A stretch of DNA of 64,000 nt from Bacillus sp. BP-3 (lineage in GTDB: Bacteria; Bacillota; Bacilli; Bacillales; Bacillaceae_G), in assembly GCF_028401955.1 (NCBI RefSeq), contig NZ_JAQOTJ010000010.1:1-64000 (forward strand). The letters are read 5' to 3'. The notes under the pieces are model-generated. The model did no database searches and was not told the origin of the DNA. It saw nothing but the letters and a program-made list of their open reading frames with translations. The position numbers and the translations under genes were made by a program. This document shows, piece after piece, positions 53,835 to 63,188 of this stretch (its first letter is position 1; each line of letters begins with the position of its first letter).

Positions 53835-54527
53835 ATGCTTCATTTACAAAAATATATGAATAAACCCATACAAGTAACAATATCCGGGGCGCTTCTCCCA
53901 TTTGAAGGAATTATGATTGATAAAGGCTCAGATATTATTGTATTGTATGATGGAGAAAAATACATGTATATCTCTAGTTTACACATTCAACATTTAACTC
54001 CATCCAAAGAATCCTTACTCTTTGAAAATCTCACAATTCCAGAATCTTTACTACCACAAGATATATTATCAACCGAATCTACAATTTCACTTCGAAAAAC
54101 ACTACAAGTAGCAAAAGGACAATATATTGAACTTGCACTATCACATGAACATTTTTTACATGGGTATGTCACTCATATTATGAATGACTATTTTGTATTC
54201 CTCTCACCTGTCTATCAAACATTATATATTCCATTTCATCACGTAAAATATCTTATTCCTTATCAAGAAGCTGAAACGCCTTATGGATTAGAAAGAGAAA
54301 GACTATCACCAGCAGCCTCCAAACTTACACTTGCCCGGACGTTTTCTGAACAATTGAAAAAACTAAAACAACATATTATATTACTTGATTTAGGCATACA
54401 TGCTTACAAAGTTGGAAAATTAACGGAAGTAACGGACAATCAAATTGAACTTATTACAGCACGTAATCAACATTTTCATTTCAATTTATACCATATTAAA
54501 ACTGTTCATTTCCCTTATCAGAAATAA
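53835..54527 (+). CDS. Hypothetical protein with three SH3-like beta repeats
   Basis: A 230-residue cytosolic protein built of three similar beta-rich units: PIQVTISGALLPFEGIMIDK (about 10-55), QYIELALSHEHFLHGYVTHI (about 96-140) and LGIHAYKVGKLTEVTDNQIE (about 185-228). Each ends in a (H/Y)(I/V)(K/Q)x(L/V) strand. The pattern resembles DUF2642-like proteins of spore-forming bacilli. No enzyme motif. AAGAAAGGAG precedes the ATG. It starts 45 bases after the permease and may be co-transcribed. Function unknown. Confidence 0.6.
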   Translation: MLHLQKYMNKPIQVTISGALLPFEGIMIDKGSDIIVLYDGEKYMYISSLHIQHLTPSKESLLFENLTIPESLLPQDILSTESTISLRKTLQVAKGQYIELALSHEHFLHGYVTHIMNDYFVFLSPVYQTLYIPFHHVKYLIPYQEAETPYGLERERLSPAASKLTLARTFSEQLKKLKQHIILLDLGIHAYKVGKLTEVTDNQIELITARNQHFHFNLYHIKTVHFPYQK

Positions 54528-54566
54528 TAAAAAGGGGGACCTCATGATAATAGAGGCCCCCTTTTT
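54528..54566. terminator. Bidirectional terminator between convergent genes
   Basis: AAAAAGGGGGACCTC and GAGGCCCCCTTTTT pair with one mismatch and serve both the repeat protein gene and lctP. Confidence 0.85.
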
Positions 54567-54571
54567 GTTGT

Positions 54572-56233
54572 TTACGGAATCATCCAAGTTAAATAATAAG
54601 CTTGAATATATGTGATAATACCAATAATTGTTACAAAGAATAAACTGTGCTTCACTGTGAAACGGAATAAATCCGATTCTTTCCCAGTAAGTCCAACTGC
54701 CGCACATGCAATTGCAATCGATTGCGGTGAAATCATTTTACCCGTTACACCACCTGTTGTATTTGCAGCAACAAGTAATACTTCCTTCACACCTACTTGC
54801 TGCGCTGTAATTGCTTGTAGGTTTGAGAACAATGCATTTGCAGATGTATCTGATCCTGTTAAGAATACCCCAATCCATCCAAGGAATGGTGAGAAGAATG
54901 GGAATAAGCTTCCAGTTCCTGCTAATGCCAATGCTAACGTCGATGAAAGTCCAGAGTAATTTGCAATAAATGCAAAACCAAGTACTAATCCAATTGATAG
55001 AATTGGCATTTTTAATTCTTGCAACGTTTCTTTAAATGTAGCTACTGCTTGTTTTGGACTCATTTTTAAAACAAACATTGTAATGATACATGCGATTAAA
55101 ATTGCTGTTCCTGTTGCTGATAAAATATCAAGCTTCAATACAGCTTCATACGGCGTTGGTTTATTAACGATTGGCTCTGCCTTCATGACTAAATTATGCA
55201 GACCCGGAACTTTAAATTTAAATACTAAACTTTCAAGCGCGCCTCCTGGAACAAATAAATCTTTAAAGAATTTCTGGCTCCAAATAACAACCATTACCGT
55301 TAAAATAATAAACGGTGACCACGCTTTCAAAACTTTTCCTGCTGCTAAATTCACTGTAGAACCAGCATCTACCGTTGCCGCTGCTTCTTCTTGTCCTTTT
55401 CCAGAACGATAAATTTCTTTTGGTTGCCATACTTTTAAGAATAATGCTAAGCTCACTAAGCTTACTAATGCTGATGTAATGTCTGGAAGCTCAGGTCCAA
55501 GATATGTTGCTGTAATAAACTGCGTAATCCCGAACGAGCCGCCTGCTACCAATAATGCAGGCCACGTTTGCTTCACACCTTTTAATCCATCCATTAAGAA
55601 TACGATGAAAAATGGAACAAATAATGATAGAAGCGGTAATTGATGCCCAGCCATTTGTCCTACTTTATGAGGATCAATACCTGTTACTTGACCAGCTACT
55701 AAAATCGGAATACCCATAGCCCCAAACGCTACCGGCGCTGTATTGGCGATTAAACAAAGTCCCGCTGCGTATAATGGGTTTAAACCAAGTCCCGCAAGAA
55801 GCGCAGCTGTAATTGCTACCGGTGCACCAAACCCAGCTGCCCCCTCTAAAAACGCACCGAATGAAAACCCAATTAAAATAACAAGTAAACGATGATCACT
55901 TGTTATAGAAAGAACAGATGCACGAATAATATCAAACTGTCCTGTTTTTACTGAAATTTTGTATAAAAACACTGACATAACGATAATCCATGCAATCGGC
56001 CATAATCCATAAGCAAAACCATAACCAGTTGCTGCCATCGCCATCGTAAATGGCATTTTATAAACGAAAAGTGCAATTATAACTGTTAATACAACTGTAA
56101 TAAATCCCGCAACATAGCCTTTCATACGAAAAACTGCTAAAGCCAAGAAGAAAAATATAATTGGAATCATTGCAACTGCTGCCGAAAGCCAAATGTTACC
56201 TAGCGAATCATAAATTTGTGTCCATGTGCTCAT
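54572..56233 (-). CDS. lctP: L-lactate permease
   Basis: A 553-residue LctP-family permease with about 14 helices. [20 protein letters not shown] in the first third and [19 protein letters not shown] in the last third are family signatures. It imports or exports L-lactate and related 2-hydroxy acids. It has a clear CRE and two palindromes between promoter and start, so carbon catabolite repression and a lactate-responsive repressor of the GntR type are expected. Confidence 0.93.
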   Translation of the reverse strand: MSTWTQIYDSLGNIWLSAAVAMIPIIFFFLALAVFRMKGYVAGFITVVLTVIIALFVYKMPFTMAMAATGYGFAYGLWPIAWIIVMSVFLYKISVKTGQFDIIRASVLSITSDHRLLVILIGFSFGAFLEGAAGFGAPVAITAALLAGLGLNPLYAAGLCLIANTAPVAFGAMGIPILVAGQVTGIDPHKVGQMAGHQLPLLSLFVPFFIVFLMDGLKGVKQTWPALLVAGGSFGITQFITATYLGPELPDITSALVSLVSLALFLKVWQPKEIYRSGKGQEEAAATVDAGSTVNLAAGKVLKAWSPFIILTVMVVIWSQKFFKDLFVPGGALESLVFKFKVPGLHNLVMKAEPIVNKPTPYEAVLKLDILSATGTAILIACIITMFVLKMSPKQAVATFKETLQELKMPILSIGLVLGFAFIANYSGLSSTLALALAGTGSLFPFFSPFLGWIGVFLTGSDTSANALFSNLQAITAQQVGVKEVLLVAANTTGGVTGKMISPQSIAIACAAVGLTGKESDLFRFTVKHSLFFVTIIGIITYIQAYYLTWMIP

Positions 56234-56291
56234 AGTCCCTCTTCCTTTCTAGTATCTCCTGTTCGCTAACAACCATATAAATAGACCACCA

Positions 56292-56315
56292 GGTCATCAG
56301 ACCTTTAGACCTAAA
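56292..56315. promoter_or_regulatory. Operator-like palindromes upstream of lctP
   Basis: GGTCATCAGACC (56292-56303) and TTTAGACCTAAA (56304-56315) are adjacent dyads about 60-80 bases before the lctP start. The GGTC-N4-GACC form resembles sites of FadR/LldR-type GntR regulators. Confidence 0.5.
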
Positions 56316-56332
56316 AAAATAAAACGCCTACA

Positions 56333-56346
56333 AGAAAACGTTTTCA
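56333..56346 (-). promoter_or_regulatory. Catabolite responsive element of lctP
   Basis: The minus strand reads TGAAAACGTTTTCT, matching TGNAANCGNWNNCW. It lies just downstream of a TATAAT, a position where CcpA blocks transcription. Confidence 0.75.
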
Positions 56347-56502
56347 CAAATATTATATTTATACTTTATCATATTTTCCTTTATTTACAATCCTATTTTT
56401 CGAATTTTATTCACAATTTCTTTGTTCACTTTTTCACAAATATGATATGATTATATGTTCTGCAATAAAAAACGAGATACATTGTGATTTACAGTTCATT
56501 CA

Positions 56503-56532
56503 TGAATAGCAAAATAATATTTTCTTATACTA
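56503..56532 (+). promoter_or_regulatory. Forespore-type (sigma-G/F) promoter
   Basis: TGAATA (56503-56508), 17 bases, TATACTA (56526-56532). This is one base off the sigma-G consensus TGAATA / CATACTA, right in front of a small basic/acidic protein gene. Confidence 0.55.
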
Positions 56533-56564
56533 AAGTTGAAAACTAACTTTAGGAGGACTAGAAA

Positions 56565-56738
56565 ATGGCTGAGCAAAATCGAAATCAAGATGCAATTGAT
56601 GAAGGACGTACTAAAACAAAACGCGGCATTGAAGCAGCAAGCGATGCGATGCAAAATGCAATTGATACTGTCGAAGATGTTGGAAAAGCAGCAGTTGATC
56701 GTGTTTCTGAAGCAATGAAAGATGTCACAGCTAGATAA
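56565..56738 (+). CDS. Small, probably forespore-expressed protein (57 aa)
   Basis: Starts at the ATG after AGGAGGACTAGAAA. The sequence MAEQNRNQDAIDEGRTKTKR, GIEAASDAMQNAIDTVEDVG and KAAVDRVSEAMKDVTAR is highly charged, helical and lacks Cys, Trp and aromatic residues, as in small spore proteins. I recognise no exact family; it does not have the SASP alpha/beta signature. The promoter in front and a terminator behind (56801-56830) show an independent gene. Confidence 0.65.
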   Translation: MAEQNRNQDAIDEGRTKTKRGIEAASDAMQNAIDTVEDVGKAAVDRVSEAMKDVTAR

Positions 56739-56800
56739 TATATTTACGTAAGAAGCTGACTAAAAAATCCATTTTCAATCAGTTTCTTATTTATAAGAAT

Positions 56801-56830
56801 AAAAGCACTTGCAATATGCAAGTGCTTTTA
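56801..56830. terminator. Bidirectional terminator
   Basis: AAAAGCACTTGCA and TGCAAGTGCTTTT form a perfect stem between the small spore-type gene and the convergent membrane protein gene. Confidence 0.85.
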
Positions 56831-57322
56831 CTATCTTCTTTTTCTCCGTTTGCGGCGCATTATCTTTTTTCGCCTTGTATTCACGCCATCCGCTATAATA
56901 TGTAATGTACTAGCAGCTATAACACCGAGTACAAACGTGATAATTTCTATTTCATGCTCCTTTGCAATTCCAAGCAAATTTCCCTCTAGCACCGTTTTAT
57001 TTAACACATATAAAAACGGTGAGAAAACAAGCAGCATGTAGAGAAGCCGAATTAAATCACCAATAATAATGGTATGGGTAAGCGGTGAGCGATGCGGCAT
57101 CACAGTTTGATACGGATACCAAAAGATGCGAAGTAATCCCCATTTCCGATAAGCGGCACTATGAATATCCAAATCCGGCGTTAAAAAGTACGTCCCAACA
57201 ATAAACCCAATCGCAAACGTAAGTAAAAAATCAAAATTTGTTAACCCGTAAGAAACTAGCATAAATAATACGATAGGAAGAGAAACTAAGTTTATCTTCG
57301 TGTGTGTTTTTCCTGATGGCAT
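56831..57322 (-). CDS. YdjM/DUF2227-type membrane metal-binding protein
   Basis: A 163-residue membrane protein. PSGKTHTKINLVSLPIVLF at the start, FLTPDLDIHSAAYRKWG, MPHRSPLTHTIIIGD and AASTLHIIADGVNTRRK hold the repeated His and Asp residues of the DUF2227/YdjM family (putative metal-dependent hydrolases). Very basic C-terminus (RRKKIMRRKRRKRR). The ATG has GGAAGGAAT upstream. The reaction is unknown. Confidence 0.75.
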   Translation of the reverse strand: MPSGKTHTKINLVSLPIVLFMLVSYGLTNFDFLLTFAIGFIVGTYFLTPDLDIHSAAYRKWGLLRIFWYPYQTVMPHRSPLTHTIIIGDLIRLLYMLLVFSPFLYVLNKTVLEGNLLGIAKEHEIEIITFVLGVIAASTLHIIADGVNTRRKKIMRRKRRKRR

Positions 57323-57351
57323 ATTCCATTCCTTCCGTTAGACGCTTCACT

Positions 57352-57717
57352 TCATGAATCTAACTTTTGATCGATAAGTGACGTATCCACTTCAGAACTA
57401 AACCATTCTCCCAATTTTGTACGCGCTTGTTCTTTTACTTCTTCATCGACATACATTGCAGCTTGTACGAGTGCAGCTGTTAATGCACCTAAGTCATCTG
57501 TATAACCAAGTCCAGCTACAAAATCAGGAATCGCATCAATCGGTGCAATAAAGTACGCAAGAGAACCAATAATTACAAGCTTTACTCGTTTTGGAACATC
57601 TCGTTTTTGTAATACATAAAACAGCAACAAGCTAGCATAAATGACTGAATGTCCCGCCTTAATTGCTGTATTTTTTACTTTATCCCAAAACGCCTCAACT
57701 GAAAAATTCTCCTTCAT
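57352..57717 (-). CDS. YkvA-family (DUF1232) protein
   Basis: A 121-residue protein; YFIAPIDAIPDFVAGLGYTDD is cut here to YFIAPIDAIPDFVAGLGYTD, the DUF1232 signature, in a small membrane-associated domain. Function unknown. The ATG at 57717 follows GAGGGGAG; the longer frame to 57759 runs through that site. It precedes the YdjM-like gene by 29 bases, probably one unit. Confidence 0.75.
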   Translation of the reverse strand: MKENFSVEAFWDKVKNTAIKAGHSVIYASLLLFYVLQKRDVPKRVKLVIIGSLAYFIAPIDAIPDFVAGLGYTDDLGALTAALVQAAMYVDEEVKEQARTKLGEWFSSEVDTSLIDQKLDS

Positions 57718-57759
57718 TATGAAATCTCCCCTCGCTATTCTTCCGCGATTCGCGGTCAA

Positions 57760-58352
57760 TTTGTGACGAAATAAAGAAATTTAGTAAGAGCGTTTCATAA
57801 GCAAGTGATGTTCTCTTACTAATAGAAGTTTCATATTTATTTCTATAATACCTAGCTTATTTACAACATAAGTAAACTACACACACATACAATATAGTGT
57901 AGATTCTAGCTTGGAACGTTACTTATCATATGCTTTCATTGTAACAAATAAACATAAAAAGAACAAGTGTTCGATTTGTATTTTTATATTTTTCTCAATA
58001 TAAAATACTCGCTTCTACTACATATTCTTTCCCAATTTTGTTATATTTTTTAGTTGACGATCATATAAACCAATGTTAAAGTTTTCACTGTCAGCTATAA
58101 TGGACAAAATACAAAAAAATGTAAGATTCCACTGTGTTCCTAATAGCCAAATTTTGTTGTATAATACAAAAATGACGTTGTGCTTACGGAACAACATAGA
58201 GGCAGGAAAACAAAAGGTATGCATAGTTCAAGTCATATATGGATGTATGAAAGAAAAAAACTCTATCCATGGCAAAGAAAACTATGTATTTTTTATTTGA
58301 GCATTTTTCTCTCAAAAATTGACCAAGCCTGATAGAGAAAGGGTGTAAATGG
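57760..58352. other. Upstream region of ltaS
   Basis: A 593-base AT-rich gap. A hairpin at 57779-57822 (TTAGTAAGAG / CTCTTACTAA) may terminate transcription. Two possible ltaS promoters are TTGACG-N17-TAAAGT at 58054-58082 and a TATAAT at 58160-58165. The leader would be long, 180-260 bases. No gene is supported in either strand. Confidence 0.45.
58054..58082 (+). promoter_or_regulatory. Candidate ltaS promoter
   Basis: TTGACG, exactly 17 bases, TAAAGT, preceding ltaS by about 270 bases. Confidence 0.45.
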
Positions 58353-60275
58353 ATGAAGGAATCTTTGAAATTACAATTTCAAAACGTGCGATTTACGTTA
58401 TTTGTTGCCCTTACATTATGGTTAAAAACGTATATAATCACACGTACTAGTTTCGACCTAAAACTAGAATCGTTTATGCAAGAGTTTATTTTATTAATTA
58501 GCCCATTAGCGACATCATTATTTCTAGTGGGTCTCGCATTATTTGCAAAAGGTAAAAAACGTAACTATATTGCACTTGGAATCGACTTTGTTCTTACTAT
58601 AGTTCTTGTTGGTAATGTAATGTTCTATGGTTTCTATAATGACTTCGTAACATTACCTGTACTCGGACAAACGTCAAACTTCAGTAGTCTTGGCTCTAGT
58701 GTAAAATCGCTCTTTAACTACAAAATTGTTGTTGCATTTGCGGATCTTATCTTCTTCTTCATTTTGTTAAAGAAAAAGAAAGAGTATGCAAAAACAGAGC
58801 GTATTTCACGTCCAATGCGCTCACTATATTTTGTATCAACAATTGCAATTTTCTTTGCAAACTTAGGACTTGCAGAAACAGAGCGTCCTGAATTATTAAC
58901 GCGTTCATTTGACCGCGTCATGCTTGTGAAAAACTTAGGTTTATACACACACCAAATATACGATCTTGGCTTACAAGCAAAATCAAGTTCACAAAAAGCA
59001 TTTGCAGATGGAAGTAAGTTGCAAGAAGCAGAAAACTATGTGAAGACAGTACAAGAAAAACCAGATCCAAATATGTTCGGCGCAGCAAAAGGGAAAAACG
59101 TAATTGTTGTATCTCTTGAGTCCATGCAGCAATTCTTAATTGGTGCGAAAGTAAACGGACAAGAAGTGACGCCATTCTTAAACCAATTTGCAAAAGAAAG
59201 TTATTACTTTGACAACTTCTATCATCAAACAGGCCAAGGAAAAACATCTGATGCGGAGTTTCTTGTAGACAACTCATTATATCCATTAGATCGCGGCGCT
59301 GTATTCTTTACACACGGTAACAATGAATTTGTTGCAACACCAGAAATCTTGCATGATCAAGGGTATTACACAGCTGTATTCCATGCGAACAATGCAACGT
59401 TCTGGAACCGTAACATCGTGTACCCAGCACTTGGTTACGATCGTTACTTTAACGAATTAGATTATAAAATAACACCTGAAACAAAATTAGGTTGGGGTTT
59501 AAAAGATATTGAGTACTTTGATCAATCAGTGGATATGTTAAAAAATATTAAGAAACCATTCTATACACGTTTCCTTACATTAACAAACCATTATCCATTT
59601 GATTATAATGAGGCAACAAAATTAATTGAACCTTATAACTCTGGTGACGATGTATTCGATAATTACGTAGTCACAGCTCGTTATTTAGACGAAGCGTTAA
59701 AACACTTTATTGAACGTTTAAAAGCAGAAGGTCTTTACGATAACTCTGTTATTGTATTTTACGGTGACCACTATGGTATTTCTGAAAACCATAACCGTGC
59801 AATGGCACAGTTCTTAGGAAAAGAAGAAATTACAACATTTGACCAAATGAACTTACAACGTACACCGTTCTTCATTCACGTTCCTGGTCAAAAAGAAGGT
59901 AAAACAATTACAGCACCTGCTGGAGAAATTGATGTAAAACCAACAATCCTTCACTTACTAGGTGTTGATACAACAAATGATATTCACTTCGGGCACGACT
60001 TGTTCGCACCAGAACGCAAACCATTTGTCGTATTACGTGACGGAAGCTTCGTTACTGATCAATATATTTACAAAAATAACACATTCTATAACCGCCTAAC
60101 AGGTGAAGTTGCACAAGTACCAAAAGCTGAAGCACAAGCAATGGTTGACCGTGCTCAAAATGAATTGCATATGTCAGATAAAATTATTGAAGGCGATTTA
60201 CTTCGTTTCTATGAAGGTAACAAAACAAAAACAGGTACAATCAAAACAAAAATTAAAGAAAAAAGCGCTGAGTAA
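58353..60275 (+). CDS. ltaS: Lipoteichoic acid synthase
   Basis: A 640-residue polyglycerolphosphate synthase. Five transmembrane helices (1-175), an extracellular linker with an AFAD signal-peptidase-like site near 216-219, then a sulfatase-fold domain. The catalytic threonine is T298 in GQGKTSDAEF; metal ligands are E256 (VVSLESMQQ) and the aspartate-histidine pair in VFYGDHYGIS. It polymerises glycerol phosphate from phosphatidylglycerol onto a glycolipid anchor. B. cereus-group genomes carry several paralogues; LtaS here may be one of them. Confidence 0.92.
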   Translation: MKESLKLQFQNVRFTLFVALTLWLKTYIITRTSFDLKLESFMQEFILLISPLATSLFLVGLALFAKGKKRNYIALGIDFVLTIVLVGNVMFYGFYNDFVTLPVLGQTSNFSSLGSSVKSLFNYKIVVAFADLIFFFILLKKKKEYAKTERISRPMRSLYFVSTIAIFFANLGLAETERPELLTRSFDRVMLVKNLGLYTHQIYDLGLQAKSSSQKAFADGSKLQEAENYVKTVQEKPDPNMFGAAKGKNVIVVSLESMQQFLIGAKVNGQEVTPFLNQFAKESYYFDNFYHQTGQGKTSDAEFLVDNSLYPLDRGAVFFTHGNNEFVATPEILHDQGYYTAVFHANNATFWNRNIVYPALGYDRYFNELDYKITPETKLGWGLKDIEYFDQSVDMLKNIKKPFYTRFLTLTNHYPFDYNEATKLIEPYNSGDDVFDNYVVTARYLDEALKHFIERLKAEGLYDNSVIVFYGDHYGISENHNRAMAQFLGKEEITTFDQMNLQRTPFFIHVPGQKEGKTITAPAGEIDVKPTILHLLGVDTTNDIHFGHDLFAPERKPFVVLRDGSFVTDQYIYKNNTFYNRLTGEVAQVPKAEAQAMVDRAQNELHMSDKIIEGDLLRFYEGNKTKTGTIKTKIKEKSAE

Positions 60276-60289
60276 TCAGCGCTTTTTTA
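60261..60289 (+). terminator. Terminator overlapping the ltaS stop
   Basis: AAAGCGCTGA and TCAGCGCTTT pair across the TAA stop codon, followed by TTTT. Confidence 0.8.
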
Positions 60290-60378
60290 TATAGTGACAT
60301 CTATACAAAAAAGGCTGCGTAATCATTACACAACCTTTACCAAAATTTTACAAAAAATTCACGAAACATATCTATAAT

Positions 60379-60455
60379 AAAACATGTAAGCTTTGTCCCT
60401 AATAAACAAGCTGCCCTCCTTTATGCAACGTTCTACTCTAGAACGTTGTTTTTTT
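60379..60455 (+). ncRNA. Putative small RNA between ltaS and dat
   Basis: After a TATAAT at 60373-60378 a segment of about 70 bases ends in a strong terminator (CAACGTTCTA / TAGAACGTTG plus seven Ts, 60426-60455). It contains a first stem (AGCTT-TGT / ACAAGCT) and a single-stranded GCCCTCCTTT, complementary to a Shine-Dalgarno. The -35 region is poor (TTTACA at 20-base spacing). It could be a trans-acting RNA or a leader attenuator of dat; no uptake into dat translation is visible. Confidence 0.35.
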
Positions 60456-60533
60456 GTATTATAAAGCAGGATTCTTTCTTTCAACCTTCGAATTTGTATG
60501 TGCAAACACTACTCGGAGAAGGAAGGGAAAAAC

Positions 60534-61415
60534 ATGACGTATGAACGATTTATATTATGGAATGGAAGAATGATGGATACAACAAAAGAACAACCTCATA
60601 TTGATTTAGAAGAGCGCGGTCTACAGTTCGGTGATGGCATATATGAAGTTATTCGTATTTATAAAGGTACTTTACACTTATTAGACCCGCATATCACAAG
60701 ATTATACCGCTCTATGGAAGAAATTGAGTTGTCCCTCAATCTCTCAAAAGCTGAGCTTATCTCATCCTTATACGAACTACTTGAAAAGAATCAATTTCAA
60801 GAAGACGGCATCATTTATTTACAAATTTCCCGTGGCATCAAGCCTCGTGTTCATGCCTTCTCTTTTGATACAACTCCAACTATTTATGCCTACATTCGAA
60901 AAAAAGAGCGACCTGCTTTATGGATTGAATATGGGATCCGCGCGATAACAGAACCCGATATTCGCTGGCTTCGCTGCGATATTAAATCATTAAATTTGTT
61001 ACCAAATATACTTGCTAATACGAAAGCAGAGCGAAAAGGCTGCAAAGAGGCTCTTCTCGTTCGGAATGGCATTGTCACAGAAGGTAGTCATTCTAACTTC
61101 TTTCTTGTGAAAAATGATGTACTATACACCCATCCTGCAAATCATCTCATTTTAAACGGTATTGTTCGGCAATATATTATATCACTTGCCCACACATTAC
61201 ATATTTCTCTGCGAGAAGAATTGTTTAGCATTCATGATGTATATAAAGCAGATGAATGCTTCTTTACAGGCACAACCTTTGAAATAATGCCGCTTACCCA
61301 TCTAGATGGAACCCCTATTCAAAACGGACAAGTAGGTCCTGTCACAAAATTACTACAAAAAACATTTATGCAAAGCTTTTCTACTTCCAACGCCTTTTAC
61401 CTTAAAAATGAATAA
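60534..61415 (+). CDS. dat: D-amino-acid transaminase
   Basis: A 293-residue class IV PLP transaminase making D-glutamate or D-alanine for the wall. The PLP lysine is in CDIKSLNLLPNIL, and ERGLQFGDGIYEVIR and NGIVTEGSHSNFF are family motifs. The ATG at 60534 has GAAGGAAGGG in front; a longer frame to 60498 lacks a site. Single gene with a terminator at 61461-61492. Confidence 0.93.
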   Translation: MTYERFILWNGRMMDTTKEQPHIDLEERGLQFGDGIYEVIRIYKGTLHLLDPHITRLYRSMEEIELSLNLSKAELISSLYELLEKNQFQEDGIIYLQISRGIKPRVHAFSFDTTPTIYAYIRKKERPALWIEYGIRAITEPDIRWLRCDIKSLNLLPNILANTKAERKGCKEALLVRNGIVTEGSHSNFFLVKNDVLYTHPANHLILNGIVRQYIISLAHTLHISLREELFSIHDVYKADECFFTGTTFEIMPLTHLDGTPIQNGQVGPVTKLLQKTFMQSFSTSNAFYLKNE

Positions 61416-61460
61416 CAGTATATCTGTTTATTGTAAATATATAGATATAATTGACAGAAT

Positions 61461-61492
61461 AAGGTGTGAGTTGGCACCTTTCTTTTTTTTTA
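61461..61492 (+). terminator. Terminator of dat
   Basis: AAGGTG and CACCTT with a nine-T run. Confidence 0.75.
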
Positions 61493-61616
61493 ACCTTTTT
61501 GTCATATATGGATTTCGTTATAAGCATTGACATCAGTCGACAACCATTTTAGAATTTTTATTAGTTGGTAATTTTTTTCATCACCTAAAATACAGACAGA
61601 AAGGAATCGACAAACT

Positions 61617-63146
61617 ATGAAAAAATATCTTGCTGGTCTTGCAGCAGTGTCTGTAGCAGGTGCAGCAGCCCCGGCAATGGGCACAGTTCAGGCAGCAGCT
61701 CCTGATCAAAACGCACAACAACCTGCAGCACAAGCAGCACAAACAACTAAAACAGCTCCAAAAAGTGAAACAAAATACACAGTAAATGCAGACGTATTAC
61801 GCGTTCGCACAGGTCCTAGCACCAACTCTGACATTTCGTCTCGTGTATATGAAGGACAAACATTAAACGTAATTGGCCAGGAAAATGGCTGGTACAAAAT
61901 TAGCTATAATGGACAAGTTGGCTACGTTAGTGGCAAATTTGTAAATACGGACACTTCTAACAGTGGTTCTCAATCACAAGGCAACTCAACTGTTCAGCCA
62001 GCAAGCGGAAATTATACCGTAAGTGTATCTTCCCTTCGTGTTCGTACAGGCCCTAGCACTTCACACACACAATTAGGCTCTGTACATAAAGGACAAGTTG
62101 TACAAGTCGTTGGTGAAGTACAAGATTGGTTCAAAATTAGCTACGGTGGACAAAACGCTTATGTTAGCAAAGACTATGTAACAAAAGGCGGTTCTGATTC
62201 AAACGTAACACAAGATAACCAACAACAAAATAACAGCAACGTTACAGTTCAAACAGGCGGTACATATGTTGTAGATGCTACATCTTTACGTGTTCGTACA
62301 GGCCCAGCTACATACCACGGCATCATTGGCGGTGTATTAAAAGGCCAAACATTAAACGTTATTGGCGCTGAAAATGGTTGGTTCAAAGTGAAGCATAACG
62401 GAAATACAGGTTATGTTAGCAGCGAATTTGTGAAATTTGTAAAAGGCGGCACTTCTACAGCTCAAAAACCAGCTGAAAATAACAACAATAACACCGAAAC
62501 TCCAGCTCAAGGAAGCGGCGAATATTACATTAACGCAAGCGCACTAAATGTACGTAGCGGTGCTGGAACAAACTACAGTGTAATCGGTGCACTACCGCAA
62601 GGACAAAAAGTACAAGTACTTGCAGATGAATCTGGTTGGAGCAAAGTTAACTATAACGGCCGCACTGGCTATGTAGGAACTCGCTTCTTATCTAAAACAC
62701 CTGTAAGTGGTGTACAAGAAAATAAGCCAGCTCAAAAACCAGCTGAAAACAACAGCAACAATAATAACACAAGCAATAACTCTCGTGATACTTCATCACT
62801 ACTTTCATACGCACAATCAATGGAAGGTGTTCCATATGTATGGGGCGGCACTTCTGCAAACGGTGTTGACTGCAGTGGTTATATCTATCACGTATACAAA
62901 AAATTTGGTTATTCAATCAGTCGTCAAAGCGTAGCTGGATATTGGAGCAGCTTCCAACATACATCTAACCCACAGCCAGGCGATTTGATTTACTTCCAAA
63001 ACACATATAAATCTGGCCCATCTCATATCGGTATTTACCTTGGTGGTGGCAGCTTTATCCAAGCTGGGGACAATGGAGTTAAAGTAGCATCATTAAATAG
63101 CTCATATTGGAGCAGCCATTTCTTAGGATATTCTAAGCCTTATTAA
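61617..63146 (+). CDS. SH3b x4 / NlpC-P60 endopeptidase, EntFM-like
   Basis: A 509-residue secreted hydrolase. The signal peptide MKKYLAGLAAVSVAGAAAPA is followed by four bacterial SH3 domains (about 52-117, 128-190, 218-280, 300-360), each with L(R/N)VR(T/S)G and a GYV repeat, separated by Asn/Gln-rich linkers, then an NlpC/P60 domain with the catalytic cysteine in NGVDCSGYIYH and histidines in GPSHIGIYLGG. It resembles EntFM/CwpFM, which bind the wall, cleave peptidoglycan and affect shape and adhesion. The enterotoxin name of that group does not mean proven toxicity. One of several paralogues. Confidence 0.88.
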   Translation: MKKYLAGLAAVSVAGAAAPAMGTVQAAAPDQNAQQPAAQAAQTTKTAPKSETKYTVNADVLRVRTGPSTNSDISSRVYEGQTLNVIGQENGWYKISYNGQVGYVSGKFVNTDTSNSGSQSQGNSTVQPASGNYTVSVSSLRVRTGPSTSHTQLGSVHKGQVVQVVGEVQDWFKISYGGQNAYVSKDYVTKGGSDSNVTQDNQQQNNSNVTVQTGGTYVVDATSLRVRTGPATYHGIIGGVLKGQTLNVIGAENGWFKVKHNGNTGYVSSEFVKFVKGGTSTAQKPAENNNNNTETPAQGSGEYYINASALNVRSGAGTNYSVIGALPQGQKVQVLADESGWSKVNYNGRTGYVGTRFLSKTPVSGVQENKPAQKPAENNSNNNNTSNNSRDTSSLLSYAQSMEGVPYVWGGTSANGVDCSGYIYHVYKKFGYSISRQSVAGYWSSFQHTSNPQPGDLIYFQNTYKSGPSHIGIYLGGGSFIQAGDNGVKVASLNSSYWSSHFLGYSKPY

Positions 63147-63157
63147 TTAATAGGTTC

Positions 63158-63188
63158 AGAGCCTTCTAGATTACTAGAAGGCTCTTTT
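63158..63188 (+). terminator. Terminator of the NlpC/P60 gene
   Basis: AGAGCCTTCTAG and CTAGAAGGCTCT, a perfect 12-base stem followed by TTTTG. Confidence 0.85.
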
